DNA of 64,000 nt from Streptomyces lichenis (GCF_023218175.1 NZ_JALPTH010000021.1:1-64000); one strand, 5' to 3'. Shown: positions 17,289-24,362, counted from the stretch's first letter. Translations and numbers: made by a program. The notes: generated by a model not told the origin, from the letters alone.

Positions 17289-18664
17289 TTGCGACCTCCC
17301 TGGAGGAGCCCGGCCGCCTGCTGGAGGAGCGAGGGCCGCCGTGCGTACGTGGTGTCCTGGCCACCCAGCACCGCCAGGTGGTCGCGCAGGATGCGCAGAT
17401 ACGTGGTGAGTTCGAACTGGGTGAGGTTGCGCCGGGAGTCGAGGAAGTTGATGCCGCCGGTGATGTCCACGCTCCGGCTGCGCTTCAGGTCGTCGAACCG
17501 GCGGGCCGCCTCGGGGTCCCGCCTCCGTGCCGCCAGATATCCGGCGATCACGCGCGACTGAAGTTCCACGGTGGGGAAATGACCTCCCGTACCGTCGGTC
17601 ATACCGGCGATGAACAGGTCGTCGTAGCGCGGGGAGAAGGCCAGGAGGTAGAAGTCCGGACGCCCCTTGACCCAGTCGAGGTGTTCCTCGCCGACGAACG
17701 GAATGTGAATCCGGAAACCGGTGGCGAGAATGACGGTGTCATATTCCTCCGAGGTCCCGTCGGAGAATTCGACGAACTTCCCGTCGAAACGCACGGGCGC
17801 CTTGCGGACCTTCACCCGGCCGTGCGCGCAGTAGTACGGCAGCAGCGAGTTGACGATCGGCGGCGATTCCAGCGGCTCGTGGTCGGGCTTCGGCAGCCCG
17901 AACTGCTCCGGGCGCCCGATGCTCAGCTTGAGCATGGTGCGGTACGCCGCGCGCGCCACCGGGGGCGGCAGGCGCAGGTGCTGGCTCGACTCGGAGACCT
18001 GGTCCGCCGGCTTTCCGAAGATGAACTTGGGGAAGAAGTGGTAGCCGCGACGCATGCTGATGGCGACGTGGTCCGCGACCCCGGCGGCCTCGACGGCGAT
18101 GTCGCAACCGGAGTTGCCGGCGCCGACGACCAGCACGCGCTTGCCGGTGAGCGCCGCCGCGTTGGTGTAGTCGCGGCTGTGCAGGAGCTCCCCGTCGAAC
18201 TTCCCCGGGAAGGCGGGGAGATAGGGGTGCCAGTTGTGGCCGTTGGCGATGATCAGCGCGCTGTGCTCGTGCTCCTCGCCGTCGCCGGTCGTGACCCGCC
18301 AGCCGTCGGTGAGCCGCTCGACGCCGGTGACGTCGGAGTTGAACCGGATCAGCTTCAGCAGGTCGAACCGCTCCGCGTACCGGCGGAGGTACCCGAGCAC
18401 CTGATCGTGGCGCGGATACGCCGGGAGCGCCCGGTCCATCGGGAGGTCCGCGTACCCGGTCACCTCCCGGGACGTGATGGTGTGCGTGTTCTGGTACACG
18501 GAGCTTCGCGCGTTGCCGATGTCCCAGATGCCGCCGACACCGGAGTGGGACTCGTAGGCCACGCAGGAAATGCCGAGATCGGTGAGGCTCTTCAGCGAGG
18601 CCAGACCGGAAGGCCCTGCTCCGATCACTGCGACCGGACGCGGATCGTTCTGTGGTTCCGCCAT
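17285..18664 (-). CDS. flavin-containing monooxygenase (class B)
   Basis: This 459-aa FAD- and NADPH-dependent monooxygenase oxygenates N or S atoms or performs Baeyer-Villiger-type chemistry. The FAD motif is VIGAGPSGLASL (13-24). The FMO fingerprint FxGxxxHxxxY occurs as FDGELLHSRDY, and the NADPH motif is VVGAGNSGCDIA. The ATG at 18664 has GGGGGAA at good spacing; ATGs at 18682 and 18691 would be slightly longer alternatives. It is the first gene of the minus-strand operon and is divergent from purS. An amine N-hydroxylation role would fit the other amino and ribosylamine enzymes but is unproven. Confidence 0.9.
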   Translation of the reverse strand: MAEPQNDPRPVAVIGAGPSGLASLKSLTDLGISCVAYESHSGVGGIWDIGNARSSVYQNTHTITSREVTGYADLPMDRALPAYPRHDQVLGYLRRYAERFDLLKLIRFNSDVTGVERLTDGWRVTTGDGEEHEHSALIIANGHNWHPYLPAFPGKFDGELLHSRDYTNAAALTGKRVLVVGAGNSGCDIAVEAAGVADHVAISMRRGYHFFPKFIFGKPADQVSESSQHLRLPPPVARAAYRTMLKLSIGRPEQFGLPKPDHEPLESPPIVNSLLPYYCAHGRVKVRKAPVRFDGKFVEFSDGTSEEYDTVILATGFRIHIPFVGEEHLDWVKGRPDFYLLAFSPRYDDLFIAGMTDGTGGHFPTVELQSRVIAGYLAARRRDPEAARRFDDLKRSRSVDITGGINFLDSRRNLTQFELTTYLRILRDHLAVLGGQDTTYARRPSLLQQAAGLLQGGRK

Positions 18665-18926
18665 GTGCGTCAATTCCCCCATTGATTTCATGACCTACGC
18701 CACGCACACCGTGCGACGTCGGATGCGTGAAGCGTGCCGCACGGCTCCGGCCCGACTCCAGTGACTTTCAAGGACTTTGAAGCGAGGGGCGAGTATCCGG
18801 CAGAAGCTTGACTTCCCGGCGCCGGCCTCCGTCCAATGGCTACCTCCAGGCCTCGGTGAAGAGTGAATCGCATCACTTTCCCTCTTCCGAATGAACCTGC
18901 TGAAGACCCTCGCGTTAGGAGTGCCA
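18665..18926. promoter_or_regulatory. divergent promoter region, FMO operon versus purS
   Basis: This 262-nt intergenic region must drive the main minus-strand operon and the purS-purQ pair. It is less GC-rich than its surroundings. On the plus strand TTGACT near 18806-18811 resembles a -35 element, with no good -10. An inverted repeat lies at 18767-18781. Confidence 0.45.
18767..18781. promoter_or_regulatory. inverted repeat, candidate operator
   Basis: TTCAA and TTGAA are separated by 5 nt, and the same bases form a direct repeat GACTTT-N4-GACTTT. The site lies between two divergent cluster transcription units, a natural place for the ArsR- or LuxR-type regulator. There is no proof of binding. 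Confidence 0.3.
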
Positions 18927-19172
18927 GTGGCACGCGTCGTAGTCGACGTCATGCTCAAGCCGGAGATCCTCGACCCGCAGGGACAGGCGGTGCAGCGTGC
19001 GCTGCCCCGTCTCGGTTTCGACGGGATCGCCGATGTCCGCCAGGGGAAGCGCTTCGAACTGGATGTGGAGGGGCCGGTCGACGAGGCCGCCCTCGCCCGC
19101 ATCCACGAGATGGCCGAGACCTTCCTTGCCAACACCGTCATCGAGGACTTCGTCGTGAAGGTGGAGTCGTGA
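18927..19172 (+). CDS. purS: PurS subunit of FGAM synthase
   Basis: This 81-aa small subunit couples PurQ and PurL in formylglycinamidine ribonucleotide synthase. The sequence closely resembles housekeeping Streptomyces PurS (VVVDVMLKPEILDPQGQAV, DVRQGKRFEL, FLANTVIEDF). It is intact. GTG at 18927 has AGGAG 5 nt upstream; an ATG at 18891 would extend it by 12 residues, including a TTA codon, and is less likely. The purQ start overlaps its stop by GTGA as in the normal operon. There is no purL in the window, so this copy cannot form a complete complex by itself. Confidence 0.93.
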   Translation: MARVVVDVMLKPEILDPQGQAVQRALPRLGFDGIADVRQGKRFELDVEGPVDEAALARIHEMAETFLANTVIEDFVVKVES

Positions 19173-19453
19173 CCTCGCGTATCGGCGTCGTCACGTTCCC
19201 CGGCACCCTGGACGACCGGGACGCGCTGCGGGCCGCCCGGCTCGCGGGCGCCGAGCCCGTACCGCTGTGGCACCGCGACAAGGACCTGCACCAGGTCGAC
19301 GCGGTGGTGCTGGCGGGTGGCTTCTCCTACGGCGACTATGTGCGGGCCGGCGCGATCTCCAGGTTCTCGCCGGTGATGGAGACGGTCATCACGCAGGCGC
19401 GGGCCGACCTGGGATGGTGCCCTCGTGTGCGGTGCGCAGCTCGGTCAGAGTGA
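19169..19453 (+). pseudogene. purQ: truncated purQ (glutaminase subunit of FGAM synthase)
   Basis: About 80 codons match PurQ (RIGVVTFPGTLDD, ALRAARLAGAEPV, GGFSYGDYVRAGAISRFS). Similarity stops after VITQARADLG, just before the LGICNGFQ segment that contains the catalytic cysteine. Some 15 unrelated residues follow before a stop. Intact PurQ is about 225 aa, so the glutaminase is inactive. From 19413 the sequence continues in another frame that looks like the 3' end of a different gene, indicating a deletion or recombination junction. Confidence 0.87.
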
Positions 19454-19562
19454 CGGCGAACTGGCCCTGCACATCCAGCTCTTCGCCGTCCACCACACCG
19501 ATCCGGACGGCCGGCAGGCCGCGGGCGCCGCGGTCACAGCCCGGGCACCGCTCAGGGGATGA
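19413..19562 (+). pseudogene. 3' fragment of an unidentified gene fused behind purQ
   Basis: In a frame +1 relative to purQ, 49 codons with strong GC3 bias encode DGALVCGAQLGQSDGELALH and a further 29 residues ending in ARAPLRG before a stop. There is no start signal and no recognised family. The coding-like composition begins where purQ similarity ends. It therefore seems to be the tail of another gene joined to purQ by deletion. It overlaps the purN 3' end by 11 nt. Confidence 0.4.
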
Positions 19563-20175
19563 GGACCCTGCGTCCTACCAGGCGGTGTCCGTGCCGGGCG
19601 AGGCGTCCGACGGCATCGACCAGCAGTGCGCGTTCGACTTCCTTGATCCGCTCGTGCAGGAGGGCCTCGTCGTCCTCGTCCCGGACGTCGACCACACCCT
19701 GGGCGATGACGGGGCCGGTGTCGACGCCCTCGTCCACGAAGTGGACAGTGCAGCCGGTGACCTTGACGCCGTACGCGAGCGCGTCGCGCACTCCATGGGC
19801 GCCCGGGAAGCTCGGCAGCAGGGTGGGATGGGTGTTGACGACCCGGCCGCCGAACCGGGTCAGGAACTCCTTTCCGAGGATCTTCATAAAGCCGGCCGAC
19901 ACGACGAGATGGGGCTCGTACGCGGCGACTCGGTCGGCGAGCGCGGCGTCCCACGCCTCCCGGGAGGTGTGGTCCCGCACCTGGCACACGAAGGTCGGTA
20001 CTCCGGCCCGTTCGGCACGCTCCAAGCCGGCGACACCGGGCCGGTCGGCGCCGACGGCGACGACGGTCGCGCCGAACTCCTTCGGGTCGCGGGCCGAGGC
20101 GTCGAGGAGGGCTTGCAGATTCGTACCGCCGCCGGAGACGAGGACGACCAGGCGGGTGGCATGGTGAGGCGTCAT
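19552..20175 (-). CDS. purN: phosphoribosylglycinamide formyltransferase (PurN)
   Basis: This 207-aa enzyme transfers formyl from 10-formyl-THF to glycinamide ribonucleotide. The phosphate loop is VSGGGTNLQALL. The catalytic Asn and His lie in VNTHPTLLPSFPG, and the catalytic Asp in DEGVDTGPVI, so it looks complete. Its ATG overlaps the stop of the upstream HTH regulator (ATGA), an unusual partner. Housekeeping purN in Streptomyces normally precedes purH, which is absent here. It is convergent with the purQ remnant. It probably supplies, or protects, the formylation step in the context of the cluster. Confidence 0.93.
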   Translation of the reverse strand: MTPHHATRLVVLVSGGGTNLQALLDASARDPKEFGATVVAVGADRPGVAGLERAERAGVPTFVCQVRDHTSREAWDAALADRVAAYEPHLVVSAGFMKILGKEFLTRFGGRVVNTHPTLLPSFPGAHGVRDALAYGVKVTGCTVHFVDEGVDTGPVIAQGVVDVRDEDDEALLHERIKEVERALLVDAVGRLARHGHRLVGRRVLIP

Positions 20176-21155
20176 GACAGGGCGTCCACCAGTGCGTCTC
20201 CGCGCAGGGTGCGGCAGATCCGCACCTCGCGTCCCTGCCGCTCGCGACAGAGCAGCCCGGCCTGCTCCAGCTGCCGGCAGTGGTACGTCACCGTGCCGGC
20301 GGTGCAGTGCAGCAGGTCGGCGAGCGTCCCCATGGACATGGACTGGGTGCCCTTGCGGAGGATGACGGCTCGTAGTTCACCGAGCGTCAGGGCCAGCGGG
20401 TCGGACGGGGTGCGCTCCTCGTCGCCGGTCCCCCGGAGCAGCCTGGCCAGACCGGCCAGCGGGTATCCGATATGGGCGTGGCCGTCCGCGTCGACACGGG
20501 CGACGCAGGCGCGGGTACCCGAGACGACGGGCGTGAGCGTCAGGCGCCGGAGTGCGACGGGCGCGGCCAACGGCGTATTGGCGGGGAGGACGAGGTTCCC
20601 GTCCACGAAGGAGATCCTGGGGCTGAGATCGCCCAGAACGGATGCCATGGCTCCGGTGACGGATGCCACACCGATGCGCCCGATCTCTCTTTCGAGGAGT
20701 GGTCTGCTCCGTTGCCAGGTCCCGGACAGCTGCTCCCACACCGCGCGGGCCATGGCGGCGTAAGCGAGGAGGAATGTGGAGGGACTGTCGACGACCTTTC
20801 GCCAGACAAGTGGCACCTTTCCGCCGTACATTCCGCCGATGTCGGCCAACAGCGCCTGCGGCGCCGTTTCTGCGATTCGCTGCGTTTCCTGGCGAATGCT
20901 TTCGCCGCCCGCGTCCCCACGCATCCAGAGCAGGGACGGGATGTGGAAGGGACCCGTCGAAGTGAGGGTTCCCGCCGCGTCGGACAGGTAGCCCGGGCTC
21001 ACCGCCCTGAGCGACCTGCGCAGGCTCACCGGCACACCCTGGGGCATCCCGAAGGCGTCTGCCAGCACTGAGATGACAGACATGCCCGGCTGCACGGAAA
21101 CCGATACTGGTATGTCCACATTTGTTCCTACCTGAAGTCGGACGATATCGCCCAC
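20172..21155 (-). CDS. ArsR-type HTH transcriptional regulator
   Basis: The 327-aa regulator has a long N-terminal domain resembling the DUF5937/ArsR arrangement. A C-terminal winged helix (about 235-320) contains LGELRAVILRKG and MGTLADLLHCTAGTVTYHCR as recognition region. No metal-binding cysteine cluster is obvious, so it probably senses a small molecule or protein. GTG at 21155 follows GGGGGAG closely. purN is translationally coupled downstream, so the regulator's output and one-carbon transfer to GAR may be co-controlled. The LuxR-type regulator gene is divergent across a 345-nt gap. Confidence 0.85.
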   Translation of the reverse strand: MGDIVRLQVGTNVDIPVSVSVQPGMSVISVLADAFGMPQGVPVSLRRSLRAVSPGYLSDAAGTLTSTGPFHIPSLLWMRGDAGGESIRQETQRIAETAPQALLADIGGMYGGKVPLVWRKVVDSPSTFLLAYAAMARAVWEQLSGTWQRSRPLLEREIGRIGVASVTGAMASVLGDLSPRISFVDGNLVLPANTPLAAPVALRRLTLTPVVSGTRACVARVDADGHAHIGYPLAGLARLLRGTGDEERTPSDPLALTLGELRAVILRKGTQSMSMGTLADLLHCTAGTVTYHCRQLEQAGLLCRERQGREVRICRTLRGDALVDALS

Positions 21156-21500
21156 TTCGCTCCCCCGTTGTTCAGATTTCAGCGGCGAACCGCATACGAG
21201 CCGCCCGCCGGGGAAGCGCCCCGGCGTGCCATCTGTCGAAGATCGGCGGCCGGTTGCGGCGGCCACCCGCGGGTGCGCTCCCGCTGTCAGGGCGATCCGG
21301 CGACCGGTACGTCAACACGGCGCCAGGTGTGGCCGGAAGAAGATGTGCGCATGGAGCCACCTGCCCTGCCGAGGTGAACGTGAATCGGTGCACAAATCAG
21401 GCGAGGGTATGGCAAGACGACCCCGTCCCCCCGCACGGCGATCCTCGGTCCCCATCCTTACCCGACCGCCATGTGCAAGGCTATCGAGAGCAGTTGCCTG
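21156..21500. promoter_or_regulatory. divergent region between the two cluster regulators
   Basis: These 345 nt have no convincing gene. They carry the promoters for the ArsR-type/purN unit (minus) and the LuxR-type regulator (plus). GC content falls towards 21400-21500. No clear sigma-factor hexamers were identified. Confidence 0.45.
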
Positions 21501-22571
21501 ATGTTACATTTCACATCTGTGAAGCGGCATCAAAAATGCGAGACAGCCCCTACCTGCGGCGAAGTCAATCCTCAGGCGCCCTGCGATTGGGCCAGGGAGC
21601 TGTACCGGCAAGCGGTAGTTGAAAAGGATAACTTCATTGACGCCGTACCCGATTGCCTGCGAAAGCTTCACCTGCTCATAACGTCGGGGCAGGAGGGCGG
21701 CCCGGCGTACGCGGTTCCGCCGCCGGTCGCCGCCGAGGCGGCCCTCCGGCCGGTGGAGGAGGAGATGTCCCGGCTGCGGCGCGAGGCGGCACGCATCCGC
21801 GCGGCCATGGTGTCCTGCGACGCGGTCTACTCCGAGGCCCGGAGCCGGGGCGAGGAGACCCTCACCGTCATCTACGGCGAACGCGCCATTCACCACGCGC
21901 TCCAGGCCGCCGTGAAGACCTGCGCCGAGGAGCTGCTCGTCTCCCAGCCGGGCGGCGGCCTGCCGGTCCGGCTGCTGCACAGGGGCCTCGGGCTGAGCCT
22001 GCCGCTGCTCGACCGGGGCGTGCGTCAGCGCACGCTGTACCAGCACTCGGCGCGGAGCCACAAACCGACGCTGGCCCACATCGAACGGCTCCTCGGCCAC
22101 GGCGCAGAGGTCCGCACCCTGGCGGAGACGCCCGACCAGCTGCTCGTCTGCGACCGGGACGTGGCGTTCCTCCCGGCCGGGGAGGACGGGGGGCACGCGA
22201 TGATGATCGCCAAACACCCGGACCTGGTGCGGTACCTCAGGGCGATGTTCGAACGCTCCTGGGCGCGGGCCGAACCGGTGGTGCCGCCGGCATCCCGCCA
22301 GGAGGACCGCCCGTTCCTCGACGACCTCCAGCGGACGATCCTGCGGGCCATGGTGGAGGGGGAGACCGACGAGCGCATCGCCCGCCGGATCGGTCTGAGC
22401 CGCCGTACGGTCGTGTCCTACATCCGCAAGGTGGCGGAGCGGTTCGGCAGCAACAGCCGTGCGCAGCTGGGCTACTTACTCGCCGGCTCGGGCCTGCTCG
22501 CCGAGGAGGGCGGCGACGCGCGGGGCCCCGGGGCCCCGCCGTCCCGGGAGAGTCCGCCCCCGGCGCCGTAA
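21501..22571 (+). CDS. LuxR-type regulator with TTA codons (cluster regulator)
   Basis: The protein is about 356 aa. The C-terminal helix-turn-helix (about 275-330) has LQRTILRAMVEGETDERIAR and RRTVVSYIRKVAERFGSNSR, as in LuxR/GerE regulators. The N-terminal half (ELYRQAVVEKDNFIDAVP, then a PLD/TrmB-like region) is probably the sensor. In-frame TTA codons lie at 21504 (second codon) and 22476, so translation should need the bldA tRNA. The first 180 nt have markedly lower GC than the rest. The start is uncertain: ATG 21501 has only a weak ribosome-binding site, and a GTG at 21519 is an alternative that would remove the first TTA. It is probably the pathway activator. Confidence 0.83.
   Translation: MLHFTSVKRHQKCETAPTCGEVNPQAPCDWARELYRQAVVEKDNFIDAVPDCLRKLHLLITSGQEGGPAYAVPPPVAAEAALRPVEEEMSRLRREAARIRAAMVSCDAVYSEARSRGEETLTVIYGERAIHHALQAAVKTCAEELLVSQPGGGLPVRLLHRGLGLSLPLLDRGVRQRTLYQHSARSHKPTLAHIERLLGHGAEVRTLAETPDQLLVCDRDVAFLPAGEDGGHAMMIAKHPDLVRYLRAMFERSWARAEPVVPPASRQEDRPFLDDLQRTILRAMVEGETDERIARRIGLSRRTVVSYIRKVAERFGSNSRAQLGYLLAGSGLLAEEGGDARGPGAPPSRESPPPAP
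21510..21523. promoter_or_regulatory. 14-bp palindrome at the regulator start
   Basis: TTCACATCTGTGAA is a perfect inverted repeat around a 2-nt centre. It overlaps the proposed start region of the LuxR-type gene. It could be an autoregulatory operator, or a hairpin affecting translation initiation. Confidence 0.35.
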
Positions 22572-22572
22572 C

Positions 22573-22589
22573 CCCCGGGGCCCCGGGGG
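22573..22589 (+). terminator. GC palindrome after the LuxR-type gene
   Basis: A CCCCCGGGGCCCCGGGGG palindrome starts immediately after the stop codon. It lacks a real loop and a U-tract, so termination is uncertain. Confidence 0.35.
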
Positions 22590-23094
22590 CCGTTCCCGTC
22601 CGGCTGACACCAGGCACGCCCGGGCCCGCCTCCAGTCGGGCGGACCCGCCTCCCTCGTCCGCTCGACGATCCGTGGCCGACCGGGGCGGCCGGACCGGCT
22701 TCGGCGAGGCCCCTCCGGGCCGGTCACCCGTAGTTACTTGGTGACGTACAGAGAGGCCATCATCCTCGCGGCTCGACATCACTACTGACCGCCTGAGCTG
22801 GGAGTGTACGGGGAGGAGCGCATCCGACGGACCCTTCGGCCCTTTCCGTGCCGGGACGGCGACACGATGAACCCCAGCTCCCCCGGCGGCCGGAAAGGCA
22901 CCCGGCAGGCCCCCTTCGTACCTCCCTCCCCGTTTCTCTTCCTCCCTGCCCCCTCCCGCCCGAATTCCGGGCGCGCATTCCGGACGTCCGGTGCGGAAAA
23001 GCCGAGTTGGCCGATTCGGGCGGTGCGCGGGGCCTCGCCGACCGGGCTGAATGGACAGCGTCCATGAGAAACCCGCACAGGAGCGAGGAGGATC
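22590..23094. other. non-coding stretch downstream of the cluster
   Basis: About 500 nt without a plausible gene. A 6-bp inverted repeat (GTCACC at 22723, GGTGAC at 22740) around an AT-rich centre is the only structured element seen. The promoter of the 23095 gene should be in the right part; no clear hexamers were found. Confidence 0.45.
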
Positions 23095-23610
23095 ATGACG
23101 GAGAACTCCGGAGAACCCGGAAAGGAACAGGTCCAGGCGAGAGCCGAGAAGATCCGGGAGGTCTTCGCCCGCAAACAGGCGGAGAGCAGGGGACTGGAGG
23201 CCGACCTCGATCTGGAGGCGTCGGTGCGCCGGGCCCTGGAGGCGAGGGCACTTCCGGCCGTCGTCCCGGACGAGGCGATACAGGCCGGGCTGCGTGCGGC
23301 TGACCCGCAGATCCTCGACGACAGCGGTCCGAACGTCTGGTGCGAGCTCTACGGGTTCCTGGACCTGGGATACAAGATCCACCTGAACCCCTATGCCGTC
23401 GCGATGGTCACGAGCGCGGCCTCGGCTCTGGAAAAGGTTCTGGGAGACGCCGTCGAGGACTTCCCGGAACTGGAGGCGATGTTCGTCCCGCTGCTCGCCG
23501 CCATTTACGCCGAGGGTTCGGCCATCGGCACCGTCAGCCAGATCAACGGCTCGGTCGTGCTGATCGGGGTCATCCCCGATCCGCTCCCCGTCCCCTTCCC
23601 CGACGACTGA
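23095..23610 (+). CDS. hypothetical protein
   Basis: I do not recognise this 171-aa acidic protein. The first 60 residues are charged and helical, possibly a coiled coil (KEQVQARAEKIREVF, KQAESRGLEADLDLE). The C-terminal part has a hydrophobic stretch (AAIYAEGSAIGTVSQINGSV) ending in a Pro-rich tail. There is no signal peptide and no catalytic motif. GGAGG 5 nt upstream of the ATG is a strong ribosome-binding site, and codon usage is normal, so the gene is probably real. It stands alone between the metabolite cluster and a degraded segment. Confidence 0.65.
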   Translation: MTENSGEPGKEQVQARAEKIREVFARKQAESRGLEADLDLEASVRRALEARALPAVVPDEAIQAGLRAADPQILDDSGPNVWCELYGFLDLGYKIHLNPYAVAMVTSAASALEKVLGDAVEDFPELEAMFVPLLAAIYAEGSAIGTVSQINGSVVLIGVIPDPLPVPFPDD

Positions 23611-23680
23611 CTCCACCCGGTGATTCTTTCCGGGCCGGCTCGACCCGGCGGCCGGCCCGGAACGTCCGCCATGCGGCTCG

Positions 23681-23761
23681 AACATCTTCCCCAAGCGCGA
23701 CCTGCCGCCCTCGGAGGCGGACAACCGACGGCTCCTCGCGATGCCGGCGTACCTGGGGTGA
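23681..23761 (+). pseudogene. short remnant, possibly ornithine-cyclodeaminase family
   Basis: A GC3-biased frame without a start encodes NIFPKRDLPPSEADNRRLLA followed by MPAYLG and a stop. The AMPAYLG segment resembles the conserved region of ornithine cyclodeaminase/SbnB-like proteins, where the sequence would normally continue. If so, only a sliver of the N-terminal part survives. The match is from memory and short, so the family assignment is tentative. Confidence 0.28.
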
Positions 23762-23774
23762 GGGGCTGCCCGGG

Positions 23775-24038
23775 TCAGGTGCCGTACACGGTGGAGCGGT
23801 GTCCGACGTGGACGACCCAGACGACCAGCTCTCCGTCGTCGATCGTGTAGACGACGCGGTAGTCGCCGACTCGCAGGCGGCGGCGTTCGGGCTGGGACAC
23901 GAGTGCGGTCGTGTGGAAACCGAGAGGATCGCTCTCCAGCTCGGTCAGCTTCGCAAGGATGCGGAGCGCCATGTCGCGCGGGATCTTGCGGAGTTCGGCC
24001 TGCGCCTCGGGCCGGAAGACCGTGCGGTACTCACTCAC
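23775..24038 (-). CDS. RelE/ParE-family toxin
   Basis: This 87-aa basic protein has the RelE fold: YRTVFRPEAQAELRKIP at the N-terminus, then RRLRVGDYRVVYTIDDGELV and a C-terminal VVHVGHRSTVY. RelE-type toxins cleave mRNA on the ribosome. GTG at 24038 overlaps the antitoxin stop by 8 nt, the normal antitoxin-first arrangement. Residues for ribonuclease activity (Arg and Tyr near the C-terminus) are present, so it is probably active. Confidence 0.9.
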   Translation of the reverse strand: MSEYRTVFRPEAQAELRKIPRDMALRILAKLTELESDPLGFHTTALVSQPERRRLRVGDYRVVYTIDDGELVVWVVHVGHRSTVYGT

Positions 24039-24300
24039 TGCGCGCCCGTGTCTCCCTGATGATGTCCTCGATCGGGACGCCGGGTGCCGGGTTGGCCATC
24101 CGCTCGTCGATGATCCGGTTGATCTCGCGCTCTTCCCACTCCTGGTACTTGCGCAGCACCTCGATGGAGACGACGGCGGCTACTTCCTTGCCTCGGCGCG
24201 TGATCACCGTCGGCACGTCGTCGCGGTCGGCGCGCTCCACGACCTCGGCCAGGTGTGCGCGTACGTCTCGGATGGACTCTATGGGCAACGGCTGCGTCAT
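24031..24300 (-). CDS. Phd/YefM-family antitoxin
   Basis: This 89-aa protein has the N-terminal DNA-binding domain of Phd/YefM (IESIRDVRAHLAEVVERA, VITRRGKEVAAVVS). An acidic, probably disordered toxin-binding tail (EWEEREINRIIDERMA) follows. It precedes and overlaps the toxin gene. The ATG at 24300 is exactly 7 nt after a TACACT hexamer and has no ribosome-binding site, suggesting a leaderless transcript. Repeated GTGTAC motifs upstream should be its own operator. Confidence 0.9.
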   Translation of the reverse strand: MTQPLPIESIRDVRAHLAEVVERADRDDVPTVITRRGKEVAAVVSIEVLRKYQEWEEREINRIIDERMANPAPGVPIEDIIRETRARSE

Positions 24301-24334
24301 GGACTTGAGTGTACCGATTGGCTCTTGTGTACAC
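24301..24334 (-). promoter_or_regulatory. toxin-antitoxin promoter and operator
   Basis: Two GTGTAC repeats (24309-24314 and 24327-24332; the second lies in the palindrome GTGTACAC) are spaced 18 bp apart, start to start. The left one overlaps the minus-strand -10 hexamer TACACT (24313-24308). Binding of the antitoxin here would block the promoter directly. Confidence 0.5.
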
Positions 24335-24362
24335 CACGCGAATGGGCGGCGGGCCGCCCCCG

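Noticed and set aside
15883..17364. A long N-terminal extension of the glycosidase-like protein
   Set aside because: It would overlap the thiol-transferase-like gene in another frame; GTG at 16413 gives the normal GTGA coupling.
19169..19562. PurQ shortened as a functional non-glutaminase subunit
   Set aside because: Similarity ends abruptly before the nucleophile and the following frame is unrelated; better explained as a broken gene.
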